Origin: SG8-4 sp964598225
Lineage (GTDB): Bacteria > Planctomycetota > Phycisphaerae > Sedimentisphaerales > Anaerobacaceae
Assembly: GCA_964598225.1 (NCBI GenBank)
Contig: CAZRBG010000028.1
Coordinates: 4,633 to 68,632 of the forward strand
DNA length: 64,000 bases
Reading direction: 5' to 3'
Shown here: one piece after another, positions 45,069 to 54,436 of the stretch
Position numbering within the stretch: position 1 is the first letter of the stretch
Layout: each line of letters starts with the position of its first letter
Made by a program: the position numbers and the translations under genes
The notes under the pieces: model-generated
What the model saw: only the letters and a program-made list of their open reading frames with translations
Database searches by the model: none
What the model was told of the DNA's origin: nothing

Positions 45069-46505
45069 ATGAAATGCTTGACACGTCGTGCCTTTACAAA
45101 GAGTTCATTGGCGGGCGCCGCCGCTATGGCGTTGTCGCCGTATTCCCGCGTGCTTGGCGCCAACAACGACATCCGTGTGGCCGTGGTGGGCTTCAGGAGC
45201 CAGGGAAGCAATCACATCAAGTACTTCAGTAGAATCCCCGGCGTCCGCGTCGTGGCGCTCTGCGACGCCGACACCAAATTCATCGACCGTGAAGCCAAGA
45301 AACTCAAGGAAAAGAATCAGAAAGTCGATACCTACGTTGACGTTCGCAAGCTGCTGGAGGACAAGAACATCGACGCGATCATCACCGCTACGCCCAACCA
45401 CTGGCATTCGCTCGTCACTGTCTGGGCCTGTCAGGCGGGCAAGGACGTGTACGTGGAAAAGCCCGTCTCGCACGACATCTGGGAAGGCCGCAAGATGGTC
45501 GAAGCGGCTCGAAAATATAACCGGATCGTCCAGGCGGGCACCCAGCGGCGCTCCGATGAAGGAATCGCGGCGGCGTTCGAGTATATGAAGCAGGGCAATC
45601 TCGGCCGAATCCTTCGCGCCCGTTGCTACTACTTCAGCCCGCGAGGTCCTATCGGCAAGGTTGACGGCCCTCAGCCGATACCCGAAACCGTCGACTACAA
45701 TCTCTGGACGGGCCCGGCTCCAATGAAACCGCTGATGCGAAAGAGACTCCATTATGACTGGCACTGGCAATGGCCATACGGCAACGGGGACTTGGGCAAC
45801 AACGGCATACATTTCATGGACCTCTGCCGGTGGGTGCTTGGCTATTCTCATCTGGCCCCGCGCGTGATGAGCTTTGGCGGCAAGTTCCTCTGGGACGACG
45901 ACAGGCAGACGCCGAACACGCAGGTGGCCTTCTACGACTACAAGCCGGCGCCGATTATCTTCGAGATGCGAAACCTGCCGCGAAAGAAGGGCAGTTCGGC
46001 GATGGACGTCACCTATCGCCGCATTCGCACGTACATGGTGATCGAGTGCGAGGATGGCTACTACGCCGGCGGCTGGGCATACAACTACAACGACAAGAAA
46101 ATCAAACAGTTCAAGGTCAGCGGCGGCGGCAGCCACCACGCCAACTTCATCAAGGCCGTTCGCAGCCGCAAGGTCAGCGATCTCAACGCCGACATTCTCG
46201 AAGGGCATCTCTCCACCGCGCTGTGCCACATGGGCAATATATCATATCGCCTGGGACAAACCGCCAATCGCGATGATGTGATGGATTCCGTCAGATCGTC
46301 AAACGTGCTGACCGAGTCATTCGAGAGTTTTCAGGAGCACCTGCTGCAGAACGTTGTGAACGTTCACGAAACGCCTCGTATCCTCGGTCCCTGGCTGACG
46401 ATGGATTCCGAGACCGAGAGATTCACCGGCGATTTCAGCGAAGAAGCCAACAAACACCTCTCGCGGGACTACCGAGAGCCTTTCGTCGTGCCGGAAAAGG
46501 TTTGA
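45069..46505 (+). CDS. Gfo/Idh/MocA family oxidoreductase, Tat-exported
   Basis: 478 residues. The twin-arginine signal is LTRRAFTKSSLAGAAAM, ending near residue 30. The Rossmann fold begins DIRVAVVGFRSQGSNH (nucleotide loop 41-46; the usual GxGxxG is GFRSQG). TPNHWH at 108-113 and the family motif VEKPVSH (EKP 130-132) follow, then a C-terminal sheet domain with the conserved 'HYDWHWQWPYGNGDLGNNGIHFMD' style. Exported members of this family are abundant in planctomycetes and act on sugars or glycosides by NAD-dependent oxidation. A GAGGAG site precedes the ATG. Confidence 0.92.
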   Translation: MKCLTRRAFTKSSLAGAAAMALSPYSRVLGANNDIRVAVVGFRSQGSNHIKYFSRIPGVRVVALCDADTKFIDREAKKLKEKNQKVDTYVDVRKLLEDKNIDAIITATPNHWHSLVTVWACQAGKDVYVEKPVSHDIWEGRKMVEAARKYNRIVQAGTQRRSDEGIAAAFEYMKQGNLGRILRARCYYFSPRGPIGKVDGPQPIPETVDYNLWTGPAPMKPLMRKRLHYDWHWQWPYGNGDLGNNGIHFMDLCRWVLGYSHLAPRVMSFGGKFLWDDDRQTPNTQVAFYDYKPAPIIFEMRNLPRKKGSSAMDVTYRRIRTYMVIECEDGYYAGGWAYNYNDKKIKQFKVSGGGSHHANFIKAVRSRKVSDLNADILEGHLSTALCHMGNISYRLGQTANRDDVMDSVRSSNVLTESFESFQEHLLQNVVNVHETPRILGPWLTMDSETERFTGDFSEEANKHLSRDYREPFVVPEKV

Positions 46506-46517
46506 TATCGTGACCGT

Positions 46518-47354
46518 TCAGCCTTTCTCGGCGCCCGAGCTGGCCCAGGATGTCTGGATGTTGTCCGGGGTTTTCGGGCCGCGGGACATTCGTGTGAATT
46601 GGCGCTGAATAGTTAATCCGGCCGACTCGACGACCTTTAGCGCCTCGGCGTTGTCGAGGAGGATGTCTACGAATACGGGCTTGCCTGCGCAGCGTCTGAA
46701 AGCGTCGCCGAGCAGTAGCGGACCGGCATACGATGTCGCCGTGGAAGGACCTATTTGGACGGCGTTGATCCCCGGGCGCATCGTAATGAATCCCTCTATC
46801 TTGCTATCTCGCGATACGACCCGCGTCAACTCCGGAAATTCGGCGAACAATCTGCCGAGCATTTTCACGCGTTCTCTGCCGGTCATTCGCCTGTCAAATT
46901 CGATCAGGTCGTCGTGTATCTCAGGCGTCGCTTCTACTGCCGCCGCGCCTGCTTTGCCTTCGGGGGCTTTGCCCTCGAAACGAGCCAGGCTGTAATCCGG
47001 CGTAAATCCAAGTTTTTCGTAGATGGGCCGGCCCTGAGAGGTGGCGTCGAGACGAATGGTTTGCACTCCGCGTTTTTCGAGTTGCTCGATAGCATGTTTT
47101 AGTAATGTTGTGCCGACACCATTGCCGCGGGCGTCAATATCGACCAGAACCATTGCGATCCATGCCGTCTTGCGAAAAACGCAGGTCGTGGTCGTGCCCG
47201 CGGAACGGCCGTCCAATTCTCCCACGAAGCAGCCGCCCGGCTCCAGCTCGATGAAACGCCGCCAGTCGGCTTGCGTCTGGTTCCAGCCGGCCTGGCCGCT
47301 GAGTTTCATCCCGAGCCGAAGATCGCCTGTTGTCATCCGTCGAATGGTAATCAT
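46518..47354 (-). CDS. GNAT family N-acetyltransferase, two-domain
   Basis: 278 residues from the ATG at 47354. The frame is open much further upstream, through a palindromic repeat and into the pseudopilin gene, but that part is not homologous. The N-terminal GNAT domain begins ITIRRMTTGD and has 'VLVDIDARGNGVGTTLLKHAIEQ', where R/G-x-G-x-G/A binds acetyl-CoA, and 'YEKLGFTPDYSL'. A second, degenerate GNAT-like half covers about 150-270 ('VKMLGRLFAEFPELTRVV'). Substrate unknown. It converges with the oxidoreductase gene, 12 bases apart. Confidence 0.8.
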   Translation of the reverse strand: MITIRRMTTGDLRLGMKLSGQAGWNQTQADWRRFIELEPGGCFVGELDGRSAGTTTTCVFRKTAWIAMVLVDIDARGNGVGTTLLKHAIEQLEKRGVQTIRLDATSQGRPIYEKLGFTPDYSLARFEGKAPEGKAGAAAVEATPEIHDDLIEFDRRMTGRERVKMLGRLFAEFPELTRVVSRDSKIEGFITMRPGINAVQIGPSTATSYAGPLLLGDAFRRCAGKPVFVDILLDNAEALKVVESAGLTIQRQFTRMSRGPKTPDNIQTSWASSGAEKG

Positions 47355-47435
47355 CAGGTGGATTGTATCAGACCATCTGCGGGTGAGAAACCTTCGCTTA
47401 CTGCGGCACAATGATTTCTTGGAGTACGCAATTCC

Positions 47436-47502
47436 GTAGGGTGGGGCTTGCCCCACCACTATAATTGCTCGCACCGATATGGTGGGGCAAGCCCCACCCT
47501 GC
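47436..47502. repeat. GTAGGGTGGGG double palindrome, intergenic copy
   Basis: The left arm at 47436-47457 is identical to the left arm at 42455. The right arm at 47481-47502 differs by one base at its end (CCCTGC). The spacer is 23 bases instead of ten. It lies between the pseudopilin stop and the GNAT gene. Confidence 0.9.
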
Positions 47503-47518
47503 AAGCCTAAGCCTGCCG

Positions 47519-48319
47519 CTACGGATGGGTAGGCGTATAACCCAATTCGCCCCAGGTGCCTCTCTGCATCCTGTACAGGTCCTGGTAACCCGTCGGTGTT
47601 TCCGGAGTCCAGTTGCTGGTATGTTGATTCTCTTCGCTTCTGGCGCGCTGAATCGTGTCGGTGCCTTTCCATTTCCAGTGTTCGGAATGGCCGTCGGCGA
47701 AAGACAAGGTGCAGCCGTCGCCGTGGCGCACGGGGGCGTCGTCCCACCATTGTTCCTGGTCATAGTGAACGGCAAAAGCGTCCGGGGTCATGTAACCCTC
47801 ATCTATGAATACGATTCTGAAGGCGGGCGCCGGGTTGTATATCTCAGACTTCCTCTTGATATGTGCGCCCTTTACTCCCTGAGTGGGAGTATGGTTGACG
47901 GCGTTCATCGAGAACATAATGGCGTACGTCAGGGCCTCTCCCCTGCGTCCGGTTGGACATTTGTACATGCCGTGATCTTTGACGTAAGGCCACAAGGCGC
48001 CTTGCTCGATCTCCAGCCGCTGTGCTTGCTCATCGCCGCGTGGCGCTAATCCGTCAACCCAGGCGGTCTCACCTCTGTGGTCGCCCCACCCCCTTTGTTG
48101 ATCACTGTAGCCTATGGCCCCGTTGACAAGCACATCGTCGTTGTCATCGGCGTACATAATCCACGCCAGCGACAATTGCTTGAGGTTGCTCAGGCAAACC
48201 GCCCGTTTGCCCTGTTCTCTAACGCGATTGAGCGCCGGCATCAGTATCGCCATCAGAATAGCGATAATAGCGATCACCACCAGCAGTTCTATCAACGTAA
48301 AGCCTTTGTACTTATGCAT
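47519..48319 (-). CDS. type II secretion-like pseudopilin (planctomycete H-x9-DG type)
   Basis: 266 residues. The prepilin leader MHKYKG is followed by FTLIELLVVIAIIAIL, with cleavage expected after G6 and the Glu at +5. The periplasmic part begins with 'LSNLKQLSLAWIMYADDNDD' and ends with the motif RHGDGCTLSFADGH, which is the His, nine residues, Asp-Gly pattern. A GGAGAGAG site precedes the ATG. Planctomycetes carry many such proteins; a role in a secretion pseudopilus or in surface structure is possible. Confidence 0.88.
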   Translation of the reverse strand: MHKYKGFTLIELLVVIAIIAILMAILMPALNRVREQGKRAVCLSNLKQLSLAWIMYADDNDDVLVNGAIGYSDQQRGWGDHRGETAWVDGLAPRGDEQAQRLEIEQGALWPYVKDHGMYKCPTGRRGEALTYAIMFSMNAVNHTPTQGVKGAHIKRKSEIYNPAPAFRIVFIDEGYMTPDAFAVHYDQEQWWDDAPVRHGDGCTLSFADGHSEHWKWKGTDTIQRARSEENQHTSNWTPETPTGYQDLYRMQRGTWGELGYTPTHP

Positions 48320-48806
48320 AGTACTCTCTCCTACCTTGTCTTCACCAAAACGAGTTCTTTGCCAGGTCGAAACCCGCTACACAAAGCGTCTTCGACACTA
48401 TGTTATCTCAAAACCTTTTGTATTATAACCGAAAGCACACCTGTTTACAACATGCCATGGCCAAATCATATTATGAGAATCGCTATTTCCTGGTCCTGCC
48501 ATCGCAGATCTTGTCCGAACCGCCGCTAAACGCTTGTTTTCACGGCTGACCTATGCTACACCCCATTGTTTTTCTGTAAAAGCTAAATCCGTTTTAATCT
48601 GTGACTTGAAAAAAACATGACCGCCACTATTATGATAGATGCGCTTTGGAGCGGAGGTGTTCGCGCTGCCGCGGATCTTCTTGCGGCGACATAGCAGGGG
48701 CAGGCAGAAATCGCCTGAAAAAAGCCGCTAAGGCGATGTAAGAGCTTTCAGACGTTGGTGTCTGCGATGTTCGTAAGTCTCCTGTGTCTGATCCTTCTTG
48801 GTTTGC
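48320..48806. other. intergenic region, possible gene remnant
   Basis: About 490 bases without a supported gene. Around 48655-48730 a short plus-strand frame, FALPRIFLRRHSRG, looks like debris of a coding sequence but cannot be assigned. No tRNA or hairpin was recognised. Confidence 0.4.
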
Positions 48807-49778
48807 TCAATTCTTCACGAGGTCCCGCCGGTTTTTCAACTCGCGCCAGGTTGTCAACACGATCCCTTCGCTCTCAATGAACGCTTTGATATCATTGTCT
48901 GTCAACAGGCGCAATTCCGCCTCTCTGGTCGGGCCGGAGCCGGAAATATGCGAAAAAACCTCAGTCTGAACGGTACAATGCACAATAATTTCGGTGATTC
49001 CGGGCTTAATATCCCCCAGCAGCTCGATCAGTTCAGCTTTTCTCTGCTGGTAGTTTTTCGCGGTCGTAGGTTGCGTTACCAGATCGTCAATAACGGGCAG
49101 TCCGGCATCCCACACCGTCTTGGCGATAGACTTGACAAGCGGCTTCAAAGGCCCGGCCTCAGCGCCGATGTGCTGCATGTGCCCGCCCATAATAAGAATT
49201 GGAATCTGTTTCTCGATCCCGACCTTGATATAGCGATCGAGGTATCCCGGCTTGAAACACGTCCCCATGTGCGAGTCCAGATGCGTCGGCTTTATTCCCA
49301 TCGCCAGGGCCTTGTCGATCTGGGCGCGAATCTCGGTCTCTACCTCGTCGGCGGTGGCGTGCGCCGCGACGTCGGAGACGCTGCGCCATAAATAGCCGTG
49401 ATTGTCGGTAAGCCCCGGCACGGCGGGCTTTCCGGAGACCGGTCCCCACCGGTAGTTCTTCCACTCCGCAGTATGGGTGAGATGGAGACCCACGTCAACA
49501 TCCGGGTGCGACTTGAGGTAGTCGACGAACTCAGGAACCCACGGACAGGGCATCATGACGCTGGTAGACGTGGCGACGCCGTCTTCGAGAGCTTTGATTG
49601 CCCCCATATTGGAATTGTGCGACATGCCCGCATCGTCGACGTGGAAAATCACGGCCCTTGTGCCTTGCGGCCACCCCAATCGTTCGGCATACGTCGGACT
49701 CTCGGTGTTACCTGCACTTGATACAGTAGACATAATAGACAATACGTACATCACTGTTGTGAGACGGCTCATTCGCAT
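48807..49778 (-). CDS. ChbG/YdjC-family carbohydrate deacetylase, secreted
   Basis: 323 residues from the ATG at 49778, which has AGGAGAAAG upstream; the longer frame adds nine unsupported codons. The signal peptide is RLTTVMYVLSIMSTVSSAG. The metal site of the family is present: FHVDDAGMSHNSN (first His and Asp pair near 46-49), VGLHLTHTAEW near 100, THLDSHMG near 160, and 'EIIVHC' near 270. These enzymes remove N- or O-acetyl groups from oligosaccharides. It is the last gene of a minus-strand cluster with the sugar-acid dehydratase, aldolase and kinase. Confidence 0.88.
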   Translation of the reverse strand: MRMSRLTTVMYVLSIMSTVSSAGNTESPTYAERLGWPQGTRAVIFHVDDAGMSHNSNMGAIKALEDGVATSTSVMMPCPWVPEFVDYLKSHPDVDVGLHLTHTAEWKNYRWGPVSGKPAVPGLTDNHGYLWRSVSDVAAHATADEVETEIRAQIDKALAMGIKPTHLDSHMGTCFKPGYLDRYIKVGIEKQIPILIMGGHMQHIGAEAGPLKPLVKSIAKTVWDAGLPVIDDLVTQPTTAKNYQQRKAELIELLGDIKPGITEIIVHCTVQTEVFSHISGSGPTREAELRLLTDNDIKAFIESEGIVLTTWRELKNRRDLVKN

Positions 49779-49823
49779 GATACTTTCTCCTCGACTCGAA
49801 AACAAATTATCTCTTGCTCATCT

Positions 49824-51167
49824 TCACCCATTTGCCTTGATGTGCTTTAGACCAAGCATTGCCGCTCCTTTCATGGATGACTGTTCTTCATGGACGTATT
49901 TTGCATCACGCATCCATCTGGATTTTGCCCGGATCAAAGTGGGATTCACAGCGCCGCCCGTTACGTGAATAATGTTCTGTAGAGTGATACTCTTGCCAAC
50001 CTCGTCCAGATGTGATTTCTGATACTCGCACAGGCCTCGGACAATGGCTGCTAATATTTCGTCGCGAGTAGTTTGCTGAGTCAGTCCCGAGAGTTGAGCT
50101 TTGAGTGGATCGAGGCTATAGCGCGAGCCCATCAGATATGGCACGTAGGTTACGCCGCTCTCGCGGTCGAGCCAGCTCTCAACCGCTTGCGGCAGAAATT
50201 GATCGTAAAATTTTTCAACCTCCATTTCGCTGCAAAATAGCCGCCGGAACCAATCGAGGGCTTTTCCCCCGGCGTTCATGACGTGGAGCGTCAGCCAGCG
50301 ACCGGGCAACACGTGTGCACGGATGTTGAAGTTAGGCGAGACTAAACATTTATCAAGGCACACGAGCGTGATTTCGCACGTGCCGTTGACGTTGATTATT
50401 TCACCCGGCTCCTCGATACCCACCGAATAGGCGGCCAGAACGGCGTCGTTGCCGCCGATCAGTACGGACGGTCTCTTCCTGAGGCCAAGCTCTTGTGACA
50501 GTGCCGCGCTTACTCTCCCCGCGCTTTCGTATGCCCGGATGATCTTCGGCAGTCGGTCGAGCGAAATTCCGAATGTCGAGGCGATATCCTCGTTCCAGGT
50601 CAGGTCGTTGCGTGCGGTATTGTATAACGCAGTCAGCGACGCAGACGAAGGATCGATAAAGAAAGTGCCGGTCAACCAGTGAGCGATGTATGTATTGGAA
50701 TGTCCGAACTTGCGTGTCTTATCGAAGATTTCGGGATAATTGTCCTTGATCCAGAGAATGCCGGCCAGCGAACACCCGCCGGCGACCGGCATGTTGCCTG
50801 TCGTTTCAAGCAAAGACTCCAGGCCGACAGTGTCTATAATTCGCCGAGCCTGTTCACGCGAGCGCTGGTCGAGCATCAAAATCGCCGGGTGGAGAGCTTC
50901 CCCGTCGGCATCCATAGCCGTCAGTCCCGGCGTGGTTCCGGAAAGACAAACCACTTCGACCTCCGGAATCACATCTTCCATAGCTTTGCATCCGGCAACA
51001 AAAGCCTTTTTCCACTTGTCCTGTTCGATGTCACCGAACAACCCGTCGTTGTAGATGTTAACCTCGTATTCCTGCGAGAACTGTCCGATCATCTCAAGCG
51101 ATGACCCCGCATCTCGAAAGACACCCATCTTTATTCCGGTTGTTCCGATATCGACGGCTAATATCAT
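49824..51167 (-). CDS. FGGY-family carbohydrate kinase
   Basis: 447 residues. The N-terminal ATPase-fold motif is LAVDIGTTGIKMGVFRD, followed by 'VVCLSGTTPGLTAMDADG' and 'LDQRSREQA', where the Asp and Arg contact the sugar. The C-terminal half has LIGGNDAVLAAYSVG and 'HVTGGAVNPTLIRAKS' for adenine binding. It phosphorylates a sugar, sugar acid or polyol in the cytoplasm. Subfamily (xylulose, gluconate, rhamnulose or other) is not clear. It lies 45 bases upstream of the deacetylase and 121 downstream of the aldolase. Confidence 0.88.
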   Translation of the reverse strand: MILAVDIGTTGIKMGVFRDAGSSLEMIGQFSQEYEVNIYNDGLFGDIEQDKWKKAFVAGCKAMEDVIPEVEVVCLSGTTPGLTAMDADGEALHPAILMLDQRSREQARRIIDTVGLESLLETTGNMPVAGGCSLAGILWIKDNYPEIFDKTRKFGHSNTYIAHWLTGTFFIDPSSASLTALYNTARNDLTWNEDIASTFGISLDRLPKIIRAYESAGRVSAALSQELGLRKRPSVLIGGNDAVLAAYSVGIEEPGEIINVNGTCEITLVCLDKCLVSPNFNIRAHVLPGRWLTLHVMNAGGKALDWFRRLFCSEMEVEKFYDQFLPQAVESWLDRESGVTYVPYLMGSRYSLDPLKAQLSGLTQQTTRDEILAAIVRGLCEYQKSHLDEVGKSITLQNIIHVTGGAVNPTLIRAKSRWMRDAKYVHEEQSSMKGAAMLGLKHIKANG

Positions 51168-51288
51168 CTTGATCCTTACGTGTATAGGGCATACTGACTG
51201 CAGGGACCGGCTCTCGTTTGTAGTGTGCTCGTAAGAACATATTTAATAATGTCTTACAACATCGCTGCGAACGGGGTGTCTGTCCCTC

Positions 51289-52188
51289 TCATGTATTCCT
51301 GAATCCTTCATTTATCATCTGTTGTTTAATGTTCCTTGCATCGTCGCCGCTTACCGGAATGAGGGGATAACGAGGCTGACCTCCTCTGAATCCGGTAATG
51401 TTCATCGCTGCTTTGACTCCCGGCACGCCCCAGGGGCCTGAAACGGCCTGATTGAGGCGGGATATTCGCTCATGGAGTTCTCTTGCTTCGTTAAATCTAC
51501 CTTCTATGAACAACTGGTAGAGGTAGCTGCACGGGCGAGGTAGATAGTTTGCTATAGAGACCACTCCGCCGGAAGCTCCAAGATGAAGGCCGGGGTATGT
51601 AAAATTAGCAGAACCCGCCAGCACGTGGAAGTCCTCCGCAGGATCGAGGCGGGCCAGGAGCTTGGCCGGGCCTTCCGGCGAGGAGTCTTTCATGCCGACT
51701 ATATTGGGATGCCTCGCCAATTCCAGAATCGTTTGCGGCGGTATTCTCATGCCGGTAAAACCGGGGGCATTATAGAGCAGCAAGGGAATATCAATCGAAT
51801 CGGCGATCCGTTCGTAATGTCGCCTGAGAGCGGCGCCGTCTATCTGTTTGGGAAAGTAACTTGGTGTCAGTACACTCGCGTAATCAAAACCCATCTCGCA
51901 AACCAGCTTCGATTTCTCGATGGTTTGTTTAGTAGATTCGCAGCCGGTCCCCACCATGACGACTTTATCGCCCTTTTCTTCGGCGAATACTTCGAGGATT
52001 TTAATTTGTTCGGCATCGGTCAGAGATCTGAATTCTCCATTCGAGCCGAGTGCAAGGTAACCGGTAAGCTCCGTTTGATTGAGCTTTTTCAGGTTAAACC
52101 TCAAGTCATCGAGCGCCACTTCATCAGACCGAAACGGCGTGACCACCGGGGCGAAGATGCCCGAAAGTTTCTTCTTATTTTTTCCCAT
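51289..52188 (-). CDS. DapA/NanA-family aldolase, probably 2-keto-3-deoxy sugar acid aldolase
   Basis: 299 residues of the class I lyase TIM barrel. The Schiff-base lysine is K167 in VGMKDSS, the assisting tyrosine is Y139 in LLYNAPGFTG, and the carboxylate-binding loop is LGSNGEF (48-53), where lysine-making DapA has GTTGE. GSNGE together with the dehydratase next to it fits a 2-keto-3-deoxy-pentonate or hexonate aldolase such as E. coli YjhH better than dihydrodipicolinate synthase. It would yield pyruvate plus glycolaldehyde or glyceraldehyde. A palindromic repeat separates it from the dehydratase gene. Confidence 0.85.
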   Translation of the reverse strand: MGKNKKKLSGIFAPVVTPFRSDEVALDDLRFNLKKLNQTELTGYLALGSNGEFRSLTDAEQIKILEVFAEEKGDKVVMVGTGCESTKQTIEKSKLVCEMGFDYASVLTPSYFPKQIDGAALRRHYERIADSIDIPLLLYNAPGFTGMRIPPQTILELARHPNIVGMKDSSPEGPAKLLARLDPAEDFHVLAGSANFTYPGLHLGASGGVVSIANYLPRPCSYLYQLFIEGRFNEARELHERISRLNQAVSGPWGVPGVKAAMNITGFRGGQPRYPLIPVSGDDARNIKQQMINEGFRNT

Positions 52189-52206
52189 AATCGCGTCCTA
52201 ATTTCT

Positions 52207-52255
52207 GTAGCCCCACCGAGACAATAATTAGATGGTAGGGCAAGCCCCACCCTGC
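52207..52255. repeat. degenerate GTGGGGC palindrome between aldolase and dehydratase genes
   Basis: Partial left arm (GTAGCCCCACC) and a nearly full right arm GGTAGGGCAAGCCCCACCCT (52234-52255). A decayed member of the family at 42455 and 47436. In RNA it could still fold between the two genes. Confidence 0.7.
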
Positions 52256-52267
52256 CGGATGAACGAT

Positions 52268-54259
52268 CTAATCCTTACTCCGGGCCCTCTTGCCTGCTTC
52301 AAGAATCTCAACAATTGTATCGACGTCGTAAACACAACCGCCCGAAGTACCCCCGCAGGCGTCCTGCAAAGCGGCCCACAGGCGGGTGTCATCGGGCAAA
52401 CCAACCTGAGGCGCCAAATCAGGCCGTAACGGGCGATCAGCCAATATCCGCTCGCCCAGTTCCACGCTTCGCTGATCCTCAGGCGTATCGGCCTCGCCTA
52501 TCAAATCTATGCTCCCTTCCAGAGTCGCGCAGTCGATGACAACTTGAATAATATCGCCGTCAACGACTTTTCCAACGGGACCGCCCGCAAGGGCCTCCGG
52601 CGCCACGTGGCCAATACACGCGCCGGTGCTGACGCCGCTGAACCTGCCGTCGGTGATGACCGCAACCTCCTTGCCCCAGGTGATAAACTTCAGCGCTCCG
52701 GTGATCTGGAGTATCTCCTCCATGCCGCTTCCCTTCGGGCCCGCACAAATCAGCACCATGATCTCCCCGGGTTTCACCTCGCCGGCCTTTATCGCTTTGA
52801 TCGCGCTGGTTTCGCCGATAAAGACGTTCGCCGGGCCGACCTTGCGGTAAACACCGTCGCCGTCCAGCAGCGTCGGGTCGATAGCCGTGCTCTTGATAAC
52901 CGAGCCTTCCGAAGCGAGATTGCCCTTGGGCAGCGTTATCGTGCTGGTCAGGCCGCATTCGTGGGCCTTTGCCGGGCTCATAATAACTTCATCCGGGTCG
53001 ACGCCGTCCTGCTCGGTCAGCAGCTCGCGGACTCTCTGCCGTCGATCCGATGCCTCCCACCAGTCGAGCACGTGACCAAGCGTCTCGCCGGAGACCGTAA
53101 GTGCGTGCAACTCCAGCAGGCCCAGTCGTCTCAGGTGCAGCATCACCTCCGGCACACCACCGGCGAGAAATGCCCGAACGGTTGGATGGGTCACAGGGCC
53201 GTTGGGCAGCACACTCACAAGACGCGGCACCTCTTTGTTGATCTTCTTCCAGTCCTCGAAAGTCGGCCTTTTCAGCCCGGCGGCATGGACGATCGCGGGG
53301 ATATGCAGCAGCAGATTTGTCGAGCCGCCGAAAGCCGCATAAACCACCATCGCATTGTGAACGGCTGAGTCTGTCATGATATCCGTAATTTTCAACCCAC
53401 GCTCGTGCAATCGGACCAGCGCTTTGGCCGAGCGTTTCGCCATATCCAGCCAGATTGCCTGTCCCGAAGGCGCCAGCGCTGCGTGTGCAAGGGTAAGACC
53501 GAGTGCCTCGGCGACGACCTGCGACGTTGCCGCCGTTCCGAGGAAATGACATCCGCCGCCCGCGCTGGCGCACGTGCGGCAGGCCATCTGTCGAGCGTAT
53601 TCAGCCGTCACCTGGCCGTGGGCCAGACGCGCCCCGATCGACTGGACCATCGCCAGATCCTCGCCTTCAGTCGGTGGGAGCGTAACTCCACCGGGTACAA
53701 GCACGGACGGCAGATCGTGCATCGCAACCAACGCCATCATCATAGCCGGCAAGCCCTTATCGCAGGTAGCTACGCCGAGCACGCCTTTGCCGTTAGGCAG
53801 GCTGCGAATATGCCGGCGAAAGATTGTCGCGGCATCGTTGCGATAGGCGAGGCTGTCCATCATGCCGGTAGTGCCCTGGGTCCGTCCATCGCAGGGATCA
53901 GAGCAGAACGCCGCGTATGGCATGTACCCAAGGCGCTGCAATTGCTCTGCGGCCGCCCCGGCCAACAGGCCCAACTCGAAGTTTCCGGCATGGAAGCCGA
54001 GCGCGACGGGTTTACCGTCTTCGGCACGAATGCCCCCCTGGGTGCTTATCAGCAGAAATTGCTCACCAGCGGCTTTGGCCGGTTCCCAGCCCATTCCGAC
54101 ATCATGGCTCATGCCGAAGATATAACCGCTCGGGCTCTCGGCAATCGCGTCCTCCGTCAGCGGCAGGCCCCCCTGAGGTCCCGGTCCGCTGGTCTCGATA
54201 TGGTAAATGCCGTTATTGCCGCTGTCGAAGATCTCTTCTAAACTAATCCCGTCCGGCAC
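52268..54259 (-). CDS. yjhG: IlvD/Edd-family dehydratase, YjhG/YagF type (D-xylonate dehydratase-like)
   Basis: 663 residues, matching the 655 of E. coli YjhG closely in order and wording: SGYIFGMSHDVGMGW near the start, SDPCDGRTQGTTGMMDS near 120, CDKGLPAMMMAL near 165, CASAGGGCHFLGTAATSQVV near 230, AAFGGSTNLLLHIPAI near 310 and GRFSGVSTGACIGH near 540. The three cysteines in these motifs are placed to hold the Fe-S cluster of the family. It dehydrates D-xylonate or a related sugar acid to the 2-keto-3-deoxy acid. With the aldolase directly downstream it forms a non-phosphorylative sugar-acid pathway. Confidence 0.92.
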   Translation of the reverse strand: MPDGISLEEIFDSGNNGIYHIETSGPGPQGGLPLTEDAIAESPSGYIFGMSHDVGMGWEPAKAAGEQFLLISTQGGIRAEDGKPVALGFHAGNFELGLLAGAAAEQLQRLGYMPYAAFCSDPCDGRTQGTTGMMDSLAYRNDAATIFRRHIRSLPNGKGVLGVATCDKGLPAMMMALVAMHDLPSVLVPGGVTLPPTEGEDLAMVQSIGARLAHGQVTAEYARQMACRTCASAGGGCHFLGTAATSQVVAEALGLTLAHAALAPSGQAIWLDMAKRSAKALVRLHERGLKITDIMTDSAVHNAMVVYAAFGGSTNLLLHIPAIVHAAGLKRPTFEDWKKINKEVPRLVSVLPNGPVTHPTVRAFLAGGVPEVMLHLRRLGLLELHALTVSGETLGHVLDWWEASDRRQRVRELLTEQDGVDPDEVIMSPAKAHECGLTSTITLPKGNLASEGSVIKSTAIDPTLLDGDGVYRKVGPANVFIGETSAIKAIKAGEVKPGEIMVLICAGPKGSGMEEILQITGALKFITWGKEVAVITDGRFSGVSTGACIGHVAPEALAGGPVGKVVDGDIIQVVIDCATLEGSIDLIGEADTPEDQRSVELGERILADRPLRPDLAPQVGLPDDTRLWAALQDACGGTSGGCVYDVDTIVEILEAGKRARSKD

Positions 54260-54436
54260 AGAAGGGCCTCCTTATCACAAACAAAGTATAGGTTTTGCTT
54301 CTTATTCATGCGGCCATCTTAACAATTAAACAAATCTTTGTCAGCGATTGAAAATTTCAGAAGAATCTGGTATGCTGTATTCTCTCGATATTTTTGTACG
54401 AACAGCCTACAGCATAAATGGTGGGGTACAGTCTTT

